Shown: piece by piece, positions 6,565 through 12,024 of the stretch
Position numbering within the stretch: the first letter of the stretch is position 1
How the letters are laid out: the number at the start of each line of letters is the position of its first letter
Assembly (NCBI GenBank): GCA_018061375.1
Contig: JAGOUG010000017.1
Coordinates: 1-14,891, forward strand
Source of the DNA: Candidatus Saccharimonadota bacterium
GTDB taxonomy: Bacteria; Patescibacteriota; Saccharimonadia; Saccharimonadales; UBA7683
Length of the DNA stretch: 14,891 nt
Direction of reading: 5' to 3'
The notes under the pieces: generated by a model
Told to the model about the DNA's origin: nothing
Database searches by the model: none
Seen by the model: the letters and a program-made list of their open reading frames with translations, nothing else
Position numbers and translations under genes: made by a program

Positions 6565-7356
6565 ATGAGGAGATACAATTTGGAAGAATTTCAGAATATA
6601 GAACTAGCCGACGGCGCAGGGGTACTACTATGCAGCCCCCTTGAAGCGACAACTGAGTTTACCGACCCTAACTTACTCAGAGATATTGATGTAGTCTGGG
6701 GTGCAGCACTATATTATCTACAAAATAAACCAGCGAAATTTGTTTTTTCGCCCTACTACTCGCTTTCAACTGTACCCCCGAAGTCCACAAACCCAGAAAG
6801 AATAATATTTTCTTACGACAGCGACGGGAGCCATCGCGATGTATACCGTACATTGACTGTCAGCCCTGAACGAGCAGAATCCTACAAGTTTAGTGAAGTC
6901 TACTGGAATGAGCCAGGATTTGGGAATGATCGAGACATTACTTATTCTGCAGAAGATGCTGAAACGATTCGAAGACTAGCAGAGCTTGCACAGCGCATTA
7001 GAGAAAACCCTGACACTAAAGTAAAACTCGCTTCCGTGGGCACTGAACAAAGAAGCACCTTACCTTCGCCCAACGTAACAGCAGCGGCCCAGGGCAAGTT
7101 ATGGGATGTATTCAGAGGTATTCCTAATATTGAAGAGTTGACACTGCACAGACTTCAGATTTTGTGCACCGACATCTTTTTAACCAAGGTCCAAGATTGG
7201 GAGGCGTTAACGGAAGAAGAGCTTATAGAAAAGGTTTTTAAGGAACTACTCGTTAGACTACACCCAGACAAGGGCGGTGATGAGATACTGTTTCAAGGGG
7301 TCGAGGCGGCTCGATACACTCAACGTCAAAGTCGTGATAAATCTAATATATCCTAG
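6565..7356 (+). CDS. Unknown protein with C-terminal J-domain-like HPDK segment
   Basis: 263 aa with no family recognised over residues 1-200. The C-terminal part (about 215-252) reads EEELIEKVFKELLVRLHPDKGGDEILFQGVEAARYTQ. This matches helix II, the invariant HPD loop (H233-P234-D235) and helix III of DnaJ J-domains, the HPDKGGDE form being common in short or viral J-domains. Such domains stimulate the ATPase of DnaK-type chaperones. Helix I of a canonical J-domain is unclear (residues 192-212 are the only candidate), helix IV is absent, and the protein ends 11 residues after the helix III region. The N-terminal 150 residues are rich in aromatic and acidic residues and probably form a compact alpha/beta domain; a helical stretch (AEDAETIRRLAELAQRIREN) follows. 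No signal or membrane helix is seen, so it is probably cytoplasmic. The Shine-Dalgarno is weak. The J-domain assignment is moderate; the function is unknown. Confidence 0.75.
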   Translation: MRRYNLEEFQNIELADGAGVLLCSPLEATTEFTDPNLLRDIDVVWGAALYYLQNKPAKFVFSPYYSLSTVPPKSTNPERIIFSYDSDGSHRDVYRTLTVSPERAESYKFSEVYWNEPGFGNDRDITYSAEDAETIRRLAELAQRIRENPDTKVKLASVGTEQRSTLPSPNVTAAAQGKLWDVFRGIPNIEELTLHRLQILCTDIFLTKVQDWEALTEEELIEKVFKELLVRLHPDKGGDEILFQGVEAARYTQRQSRDKSNIS

Positions 7357-7451
7357 CCTGGCGTGAACTAATGACGTGTTGTAGAGGGTATCATTAATAC
7401 CTCGGCTTGGGCGTAGAGCCAGCTCTTCAAAACCAATTTTTCTGAAACCTG

Positions 7452-7457
7452 TATAAT
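7452..7457 (+). promoter_or_regulatory. Consensus -10 box upstream of the PH-domain gene
   Basis: A perfect TATAAT lies about 47 nt before the ATG at 7505, in the 148-bp gap after the J-like gene. No good -35 is found 17 bp upstream. It would give a leader of about 40 nt lacking a Shine-Dalgarno. Confidence 0.35.
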
Positions 7458-7504
7458 AATAAGCATGATTAATACCTACTTCTCCAGTCTGAGCATTTAG
7501 CACA

Positions 7505-8044
7505 ATGAAGAATAAACAATTTTCAGGTCAGTTTGAGGGCGAAGAGATACTTTTAGTATTCCGTCGACATCCTATTGTTATGCGTAAAGGCTTTTACTGG
7601 GTTGGCGCTGGAGTAATTCTGGGCGCACTCGTAGGTGTGTACACAACTCGTAATATCACTACTATGTCTGATTTCTTCGTACAGTTTTTTAGCCCGGTCG
7701 GGCTTGGTTTAGTTCTTGGGCTACTCGGGTTCTTTTACTACTGGATTGGCTGGTACTACAGCGTTTGTATTGTAACGGATCAGCGGTTTGTAAACATTAG
7801 GCAAACAGGTATTTTTAGGCAACGAAGTGTTAATGACATTAATCTCCCGAGAATTTTAAGTGTTAATTATGAGGTTCGCGGTTTCTTCGAAACTGTGCTC
7901 GGATTTGGTACAATAATAATACAGACCTTGGTGGGTGATTTTGTTATTAAAAATGTACCAAAACCCGCTATCACACAGGCACACATTGTTACGGCAATTA
8001 AAGAAAGTGGAGTTGTACTCGATGAAGAAATATCTGCCAGCTAA
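7505..8044 (+). CDS. Membrane protein with bacterial PH (DUF304/YdbS-like) domain
   Basis: 179 aa. A short cytoplasmic N-terminus with acidic and basic residues (GEEILLVFRRHPIVM) leads into two membrane helices (about 29-47 and 62-85). A soluble beta-rich domain follows, beginning YSVCIVTDQRFVNIRQTGIFRQRSVNDINLPRILSVNYEVRGFFETVLGFGTIIIQTL. The pattern of two helices, then TDQR[FL], a basic turn and a GFGTI strand is that of the bacterial pleckstrin-homology-like YdbS/DUF304 family, whose biochemical role is not established. No Shine-Dalgarno is seen. The gene overlaps the foldase gene by 23 bp, so the two are probably co-transcribed and may both concern the cell envelope; that link is inferred from position only. 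Confidence 0.8.
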   Translation: MKNKQFSGQFEGEEILLVFRRHPIVMRKGFYWVGAGVILGALVGVYTTRNITTMSDFFVQFFSPVGLGLVLGLLGFFYYWIGWYYSVCIVTDQRFVNIRQTGIFRQRSVNDINLPRILSVNYEVRGFFETVLGFGTIIIQTLVGDFVIKNVPKPAITQAHIVTAIKESGVVLDEEISAS

Positions 8045-9068
8045 GTTGAAGTCGCTTAAAAAGCCGGCTGAAGACACCAGTATAGACCCCGCTGAGAGGG
8101 TAACTAAAGAGACTGTCAGTCAACACCGCGACGCCGTACTGAGCAAGGGGCGCAAGTTTAAGTATCCATTTCAGCACTCAAAGCACCGCGTTGCATTCAC
8201 TTCTGTAGCGGTTGTACTTGCGGGCTTGCTGTTTCTTGCGCTTACAACAGGGTACCAACTGTATAAAAAGCAGAATACCAGTGATTTTACGTATCAGGTT
8301 ACCCAAATTATTCCTTTCCCAGTTGCAAAAGTTAACGGAGACATCACTTCCTACGAAAGTTACTTATTTGAACTCAAGCCAAGTCTCTACTGGCTTGAGC
8401 AGTACGGTACAACAGATCTAAAATCAGCTGATGGCAAGCGTCAGATTGAACATTTTAAAGAGGTCTCTTTAGAACGAGCTATGACTAATACAATAGCCAG
8501 GAGCCTCGCGAATGAAAATAAGATTACTATAGATGAAAAAGAGGTTGACGAAGCGGTAAGTAGAGTAGAGTCACTCGGCGGTAATTTAGATCAAGTAGTC
8601 TCAGAAAAATACAATTTTGGAGTAAAAGACTTCAGACGACTCGTAGAAGAGGCAATTTTACGGCTTAAAGTAGCGAAGGCTCTCGACAAAGAGGCACCGG
8701 TCCGCGCACAGAAGGTGGTAGATAAAATTGCTACTGGAGCAGCATTTGCAGATGTCGCCAAAGAACTTTCTGAGGATCCTGAAACTCAGCAACTTGGTGG
8801 TGACATAGGAATTGTAGAAAAAGGTAAGGCTAAACTACCCGAAGAGGTCGCAGCAGCAGCCTTCACACTTCCCTCTGGCCAAACAAGTGGTGTGATAGAA
8901 ACCAAGAATGGTGACTACTACGTAATTAAAGTTAACGAGAAGCTCGACGAAAACCGCGTAAAACTTTCGCTCATTCAGATAAAAGTTAAAGATATGAGCC
9001 AATATCTAAAGCAGTACGAGAAGCAGAACAAGGTCTCCCGTTACATTAAACCCAGCTCTGATCAGTAG
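8022..9068 (+). CDS. Membrane-anchored parvulin-type foldase (PrsA/SurA-like)
   Basis: 348 aa from the ATG at 8022, chosen because GGAG lies 9 nt upstream and the protein then begins with a basic MKKYLPAKLKSLKK. A longer frame to 7935 would run deep inside the previous gene. A cytoplasmic basic segment (1-56) precedes one membrane helix (about 57-81), so the rest is extracytoplasmic. Residues 103-220 form a SurA_N-like helical region beginning VNGDITSYESYLFEL. Residues 228-305 match the parvulin core: AQKVVDKIATGAAFADVAKELSEDPETQQLGGDIG, a PEEVAAAAFTLPSGQTSG segment and NGDYYVIKV. The usual first strand with catalytic histidine (xxHILV) is missing before this core; a strand-like VKLSLIQIK follows it instead (313-321). 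It may be a chaperone without isomerase activity or a rearranged domain. Its likely role is folding of secreted proteins, perhaps including pilins. Confidence 0.87.
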   Translation: MKKYLPAKLKSLKKPAEDTSIDPAERVTKETVSQHRDAVLSKGRKFKYPFQHSKHRVAFTSVAVVLAGLLFLALTTGYQLYKKQNTSDFTYQVTQIIPFPVAKVNGDITSYESYLFELKPSLYWLEQYGTTDLKSADGKRQIEHFKEVSLERAMTNTIARSLANENKITIDEKEVDEAVSRVESLGGNLDQVVSEKYNFGVKDFRRLVEEAILRLKVAKALDKEAPVRAQKVVDKIATGAAFADVAKELSEDPETQQLGGDIGIVEKGKAKLPEEVAAAAFTLPSGQTSGVIETKNGDYYVIKVNEKLDENRVKLSLIQIKVKDMSQYLKQYEKQNKVSRYIKPSSDQ

Positions 9069-9115
9069 TATCGACATTGCGCATAAAGCCTATCTTCGAT
9101 TCAGGTACATATAAT

Positions 9116-9511
9116 TTAGGATGGGAAGATATATTCAACGTCGTTAAATGAATTAACGCCAAATACGTATAGTATTCGTAGAACTTCAGTTGCGTTATTT
9201 CCTACTGCATGGAGTGCATTGGATGGCACAAAGATGGCTGACCCAGTGCTCACATCAGTTTCTACGCCGTCAATCGAAACAAAGCCTGTGCCAGACAGTA
9301 TATAATAAGCCTCGGCAGGTTCATGGCGATGGAGATGCACCTCATCTGGTGATCCCGGTTCAATCTCGGCTATACCCATAGTTATTGAGTCGGTCGGTGT
9401 ACGATCAGAACTAATAAGTGTCTTCCAACTAACATTTTTTCGCCCTGATGTAGACCAATCCTCAGACCTACAGTCTTGCTCCCTAATAATTATTGGCTTT
9501 GAATTTCTCAT
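9116..9511 (-). CDS. Small single-domain cupin protein
   Basis: 131 aa. It carries both cupin motifs: HRHEPAEAYYILSG (H61, H63, E67, G74: HxH-x3-E-x6-G) and G90-x5-P96-x-N98-x2-H101-x3-N105, so all four metal ligands (two His, Glu, His) are present. Cupin_2-type proteins bind a metal and range from isomerases and dioxygenases to sugar-binding sensors; the substrate cannot be told. It is cytoplasmic by absence of any signal. It is convergent with the foldase gene (47 bp apart, no terminator visible). On the minus strand a TATGAT box lies exactly 6 nt before the ATG and there is no Shine-Dalgarno, implying a leaderless message. Confidence 0.88.
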   Translation of the reverse strand: MRNSKPIIIREQDCRSEDWSTSGRKNVSWKTLISSDRTPTDSITMGIAEIEPGSPDEVHLHRHEPAEAYYILSGTGFVSIDGVETDVSTGSAIFVPSNALHAVGNNATEVLRILYVFGVNSFNDVEYIFPS

Positions 9512-9517
9512 TGCTTA

Positions 9518-9523
9518 ATCATA
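9518..9523 (-). promoter_or_regulatory. -10 box of the cupin gene, leaderless geometry
   Basis: TATGAT on the minus strand, 6 nt before the start codon at 9511, so transcription would start at the A of ATG. A good -35 is not visible. Confidence 0.4.
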
Positions 9524-9599
9524 TCAAAAAAATCACTCCGCAGATTTCAATTACTCGGGATATATGATTGAGGCCGCGACAGAGACAGGCTCTGTAATG

Positions 9600-9628
9600 A
9601 AAAAACCGCTACCAGTTGGTAACGATTC
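9600..9628 (-). terminator. Terminator of the acidic unknown gene
   Basis: On the minus strand CGTTACC, loop AACT, GGTAGCG (one T-G pair), followed by G and six T (plus-strand A run 9600-9605). It starts 23 bp beyond the stop codon at 9647 and insulates the cupin gene from read-through. Confidence 0.85.
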
Positions 9629-9646
9629 TTTCATGGAGGACAATAA

Positions 9647-10435
9647 CTACTTGCTGTCCTGAGCTTCGTGCAGCTCTTGAGTCAAAGACTGCTCCTGTTC
9701 TTCTAGGGTTGCCCTTACTTGTGCATTGGCCGCTGACTCATCCATAGTTGGGTAGGCTGCTCTATTCAATGCAGCCTGCTTTTGTGTATTGTCGAGTAAA
9801 CTAGCATATGCAATTTGCGCTTCTGTCGAAGTAAGACCTATTGCTTGCATCTGTTCCTGGGTAGGAGGGGTGTTATGGGGCCCATGCTCTACTGGTGGAT
9901 CTAGAGCTACATGTGCTTCGTCTTGGGTTTCTTCAATTGGAGCATTAAATTTATCTGGATTGAGTCGTCGTTCCTCAAGTGCTGTACCTATTTGTTTTGC
10001 CAGATCAATAAAGTCACGTGCAACCTTCGCAGTATCTTCATTTGGTGAGTTGTAGGGGATAGAAGCTCCTTGCTGCTCGAGTCCGAAGCCGGGGCTACGT
10101 TTAACAGCATGTACTCTACCGTCGGGGTTTGCATAAATACCCGTACCAAATATATATTGCGATCCATCCGTCATCACTATTGTAGCTGTATCGTCCCAGT
10201 CATCATGTGGGTCTCTTCGTCCTGATTGTGGCTCATACCCAGGTTCCCCAAAGGTAACCGTAACGCCCGGTAGCGAAGTTTCGGTTGGCCTAACTTGTGG
10301 TGAAGTTGGTTTTCCGCCAACTGCATCGGTTTGTAGTGCCTCTACAGTACTACTTAAAAAAGTAGCAGCTTCTTCTACAGTATTAATTTCTGCTGGGTTG
10401 ATAATTTCTATTTTTTGGTTTATTTGTTCGTTCAT
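9647..10435 (-). CDS. Acidic hypothetical protein, no family recognised
   Basis: 262 aa, not recognised. The N-terminal 35 residues are probably helical (NTVEEAATFLSSTVEALQTDA). A Pro/Thr-rich linker follows, then a strand-rich part (about 57-113: LPGVTVTFGEPGYEPQ...TATIVMTDGSQYIFGTGIYANPDGRVHAVKRS) that could be a small beta domain. Next come helices (DTAKVARDFIDLAKQIGTALEERR), a His/Pro-rich low-complexity stretch, and a Gln/Glu-rich C-terminal helix with coiled-coil character (VRATLEEQEQSLTQELHEAQ). No signal peptide, membrane helix or catalytic motif is visible. It has the best promoter in the window, with the -10 exactly 6 nt from the ATG, and its own terminator, so it is a single-gene unit likely to be well expressed. 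Confidence 0.75.
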   Translation of the reverse strand: MNEQINQKIEIINPAEINTVEEAATFLSSTVEALQTDAVGGKPTSPQVRPTETSLPGVTVTFGEPGYEPQSGRRDPHDDWDDTATIVMTDGSQYIFGTGIYANPDGRVHAVKRSPGFGLEQQGASIPYNSPNEDTAKVARDFIDLAKQIGTALEERRLNPDKFNAPIEETQDEAHVALDPPVEHGPHNTPPTQEQMQAIGLTSTEAQIAYASLLDNTQKQAALNRAAYPTMDESAANAQVRATLEEQEQSLTQELHEAQDSK

Positions 10436-10441
10436 GCAAGA

Positions 10442-10470
10442 ATACTATCATAAAGATAGTAATTTGTCAA
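10442..10470 (-). promoter_or_regulatory. Near-consensus promoter with internal dyad
   Basis: On the minus strand: TTGACA (10465-10470), a 17-bp spacer ending in TGA, TAGTAT (10442-10447), then 6 nt and the ATG at 10435. This is a perfect -35, an optimal spacer, an extended -10, and a start on the first base of the coding region. The palindrome TACTATC-ATAAA-GATAGTA (10443-10461) covers most of the -10 and the spacer and is a good operator candidate. Confidence 0.8.
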
Positions 10471-10474
10471 CTTA

Positions 10475-10640
10475 TTGGGCCCGACACTTCTTCACTAAAG
10501 TTCCGAAGCACAGGCCGGATTACCTTCGGTGCGCTCTGCGCCAGTGCTCGAAAGAACTTTCTGCGCGCTGGCTTGATCTTCGTATCGGTGATCTAGCTCA
10601 CTTCGTTCACGGATCGTCGGTCGGATCTGGACGAGCCAAC
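10475..10640. other. GC-rich structured spacer, no gene seen
   Basis: This interval is visibly richer in GC than its surroundings and full of short inverted repeats. AAAGTTC (10497-10503) pairs with GAACTTT (10554-10560), inside which GCAC (10508-10511) pairs with GTGC (10544-10547), enclosing GCGC-TCT-GCGC (10531-10541) and CCG...CGG. An open frame on the plus strand (10398-10667) begins inside the antisense of the neighbouring gene, has no ribosome site and unlikely composition, so I do not call it. It may be the template of a structured RNA or a degenerate tRNA-linked repeat; neither is proved. Confidence 0.4.
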
Positions 10641-10679
10641 AAAATTAAAAAACCACCACAAGGGTGATTTCCTAATTTT
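10640..10679 (-). terminator. Long terminator hairpin after the 57-aa gene
   Basis: On the minus strand a 17-bp stem: AAAATTAGGAAATCACC, loop CTTGT, GGTGGTTTTTTAATTTT. All pairs are Watson-Crick or G-T, and the descending arm contains a run of T. Pairing on the plus strand would have A-C mismatches, so the minus direction is favoured. It follows the stop codon of the small gene by about 35 bp. Confidence 0.75.
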
Positions 10680-10712
10680 GGCGGGCCGTAACTCTAGATA
10701 TCTGGAACTATT

Positions 10713-10886
10713 TCAGGCTTGAGGTTCAGTTTGCAACGCAATAGCAGCTATGTCGTGAACGTGTTGAGGCACTTCATCTAGCTGACCGGACTCAGCACCG
10801 CGTCGGATCAACGTCATAACCATATCTTCTGCAACTTCATCTCTTCTTTCCTGAGCTTCTGGGACACTTCTTTCGCTTGCTGCCAT
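10713..10886 (-). CDS. Small acidic protein of 57 aa, unknown
   Basis: The protein is MAASERSVPEAQERRDEVAE, continuing DMVMTLIRRGAESGQLDEVP and QHVHDIAAIALQTEPQA. It is predicted to be largely helical and amphipathic, with no cysteine, signal or membrane helix and no family I recognise. Support that it is real: AGAGGAAAAG just upstream of the ATG (GAGG about 8 nt before it), a promoter TTGTTA-17 bp-GATAAT giving a 20-nt leader, and a strong downstream terminator in the same direction. It lies between tRNA-Asp (with its own terminator) and the terminator at 10640-10679, so it is an independent unit. Its size and charge would fit a small regulatory or nucleic-acid-associated protein, but that is a guess. 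Confidence 0.7.
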   Translation of the reverse strand: MAASERSVPEAQERRDEVAEDMVMTLIRRGAESGQLDEVPQHVHDIAAIALQTEPQA

Positions 10887-10913
10887 GGTCACTTTTCCTC
10901 TTGTTATGGAACT

Positions 10914-10942
10914 ATTATCTACCTATTCGCTGCTGATAACAA
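10914..10942 (-). promoter_or_regulatory. Promoter of the 57-aa gene
   Basis: On the minus strand TTGTTA (10937-10942), a 17-bp spacer and GATAAT (10914-10919). The predicted start near 10907 gives a leader of about 20 nt that contains the Shine-Dalgarno GAGG. Its upstream edge touches the terminator of tRNA-Asp. Confidence 0.6.
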
Positions 10943-10987
10943 GCATAAGTAAAAAGAAAAACACTTCTTTGCGAAGTGCTTATGCTT
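10941..10987 (-). terminator. Terminator of tRNA-Asp with nested outer palindrome
   Basis: On the minus strand CACTTC (10978-10973), loop GCAAA, GAAGTG (10967-10962), then TTTTTCTTTTT. In addition AAGCATAAG (10941-10949) and CTTATGCTT (10979-10987) form an outer 9-bp palindrome enclosing the whole terminator and reaching the CCA end of the tRNA. Confidence 0.88.
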
Positions 10988-11064
10988 GGCGGGCCCGACC
11001 GGATTCGAACCGGCGATCTTCTCCGTGACAGGGAGACGTGTTAGGCCAGCTACACCACGGGCCC
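10987..11064 (-). tRNA. tRNA-Asp, anticodon GTC
   Basis: 78-nt cloverleaf on the minus strand with encoded CCA. Acceptor GGGCCCG/CGGGCCC; D stem GTGT/ACAC; anticodon arm TCTCC-CTGTCAC-GGAGA (anticodon GTC); variable AGATC; T arm GCCGG-TTCGAAT-CCGGT; discriminator G, then CCA. All stems pair. A terminator follows directly, and a perfect hairpin abuts its 5' end. Confidence 0.97.
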
Positions 11065-11097
11065 GCGTCAGCAAATGCTGTAAGTTTTTGCTGACGC
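11064..11097. repeat. Perfect hairpin abutting the 5' end of tRNA-Asp
   Basis: GCGTCAGCAAA (11065-11075) and TTTGCTGACGC (11087-11097) form an 11-bp perfect stem with an 11-nt loop. It extends to 12 bp if the first base of the tRNA is included. It lies in the tRNA leader on the minus strand and is followed by a second small palindrome (GCGC-TAAC-GCGC, 11096-11107). It has no T tract, so it is not an ordinary terminator. Confidence 0.75.
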
Positions 11098-11138
11098 GCT
11101 AACGCGCATAAGCAGCCACTCTTCGCTTTGCTTCCTTT

Positions 11139-11187
11139 CAAATCTAGAAAGTCGCTATGCTTTGTTTCTAAATTTGGTTAAAAAACC
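11139..11187. repeat. Two adjacent hairpins between tRNA-Asp and tRNA-Thr
   Basis: CAAATCTAGAAA (11139-11150) pairs with TTTCTAAATTTG (11165-11176) with a single mismatch. It is followed by GGTT-AAAA-AACC (11176-11187). They lie in the 218-bp gap between the divergent tRNAs, which otherwise shows no open frame with a start site. Function unknown. Confidence 0.5.
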
Positions 11188-11244
11188 GTTGAAAGACTAG
11201 GCAATTGTAGCAATATTTCATCTGGAATGCAATGGGGTTAACAG

Positions 11245-11273
11245 TTCAGAAAATATAAATCATCTGCTAGAAT
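11245..11273 (+). promoter_or_regulatory. Promoter of tRNA-Thr
   Basis: TTCAGA (11245-11250), a 17-bp spacer ending TGC, and TAGAAT (11268-11273): a 4/6 -35 plus an extended -10. Transcription would start about 3 nt before the tRNA. Confidence 0.65.
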
Positions 11274-11282
11274 TAGCTTTGC

Positions 11283-11359
11283 GCCGCCTTAGCTCAGTTG
11301 GCTAGAGCACCGCTTTCGTAAAGCGGGGGTCCGGGGTTCGAATCCCCGAGGTGGCTCCA
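11283..11359 (+). tRNA. tRNA-Thr, anticodon CGT
   Basis: 77-nt cloverleaf with encoded CCA. Acceptor GCCGCCT/AGGTGGC (one G-T); D stem GCTC/GAGC; anticodon arm CCGCT-TTCGTAA-AGCGG (anticodon CGT, reads ACG); variable GGGTC; T arm CGGGG-TTCGAAT-CCCCG; discriminator T, then CCA. No convincing terminator follows; a weak TGCCA/TGGCA hairpin at 11366-11385 lacks a T tract. Confidence 0.97.
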
Positions 11360-11468
11360 CACTTTGCCAAGACTTCGCATGGCAGGTTAGTAAACAGGAG
11401 TATATATTTTGGGAGTGGTTGGTAGGGGTACATATGTAAGGGGGCTACTGAAGATGCTTAGAAATAGG

Positions 11469-11474
11469 TATGGT
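11469..11474 (+). promoter_or_regulatory. Possible -10 of the 2H protein gene, leaderless geometry
   Basis: TATGGT is followed by 6 nt and the ATG at 11481. The box is weaker than the others in the window and no -35 is apparent. It is listed because the spacing matches the leaderless set. Confidence 0.3.
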
Positions 11475-11480
11475 GTATAA

Positions 11481-11990
11481 ATGTCTGAGATCTATTTTGA
11501 AGCGGATGCAGCGAAAGGGCGGAATACTTTACTGCTTTCAATCAATCAAGAACACCTCATCGGGCCAGCTTTGGTGCAAAAACTATATTCGCAAGGTTTC
11601 GAACTGAAACCTGAGTTCCACATAACTATATTTGATGATAAGCCGGGATTACAGCTTTCTGCACAGATTCATAATCTAGACTCCGTACATCAAGATGCAA
11701 TTTTTGACTTTGTGCGGAGCGCGACTGAAGCTGTGCCATGGCCTATTGCTCCACGAGACGAATTCTATGTAATTAGAAAACAATATGAAGGTGAAGCGTG
11801 CCCGAGGGAATCAGTTATTCAGATGGTAGATTGTCCTAATATGATTAAGTTTTACGACACACTCAGTACTTTGGTGGGCGATGAGCTAGAATTGCCGCCA
11901 GCACACATAACACTTGCAACAAAAGGTAGTTCGCGTGGAATCGGCATCAGTATGGCGGCTGATATCTTAAAATTTGGACAAAAATGGTAA
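11481..11990 (+). CDS. 2H phosphoesterase-like protein (LigT/CPDase superfamily)
   Basis: 169 aa. Two HxT motifs, FHITIF (H47, T49) and AHITLA (H142, T144), are spaced about 95 residues apart, each inside a hydrophobic strand. This is the defining signature of the 2H phosphoesterase superfamily, whose members act on 2',3'-cyclic phosphates or 2'-5' linkages in RNA and small nucleotides. Length fits a single-domain member. The N-terminal LLLSINQE strand and the C-terminal GISMAADIL strand would complete the two-lobed fold. No signal or membrane helix. The actual substrate (tRNA fragments, cyclic nucleotide, or other) cannot be read from the sequence. There is no Shine-Dalgarno. It lies 121 bp after tRNA-Thr and 48 bp before the next gene. 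The superfamily call is motif-based; overall similarity to a named subfamily was not evident. Confidence 0.75.
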   Translation: MSEIYFEADAAKGRNTLLLSINQEHLIGPALVQKLYSQGFELKPEFHITIFDDKPGLQLSAQIHNLDSVHQDAIFDFVRSATEAVPWPIAPRDEFYVIRKQYEGEACPRESVIQMVDCPNMIKFYDTLSTLVGDELELPPAHITLATKGSSRGIGISMAADILKFGQKW

Positions 11991-12024
11991 GTATTCAATC
12001 CGTGAATATTCTCGTGTACTGCGG

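Noticed and set aside
7935..8021. Longer N-terminus for the foldase starting at 7935
   Set aside because: It would overlap the PH-domain gene by 110 bp, has no Shine-Dalgarno, and spoils the basic leader. The ATG at 8022 has GGAG upstream.
9579..9595. Hairpin ACAGAG-ACAGG-CTCTGT upstream of the cupin gene
   Set aside because: A perfect 6-bp stem, but it has no T tract and lies beyond the terminator of the neighbouring gene; no role could be assigned.
10398..10667. 89-aa open frame on the plus strand across the GC-rich spacer
   Set aside because: It begins inside the antisense of a well-supported gene, has no ribosome site, and covers a strong minus-strand promoter and hairpin-rich DNA. It is more likely a by-product of the spacer's composition.
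11360..11480. Small gene or terminator after tRNA-Thr
   Set aside because: Frames are interrupted by stops, and the only hairpin (TGCCA/TGGCA) has no T tract.
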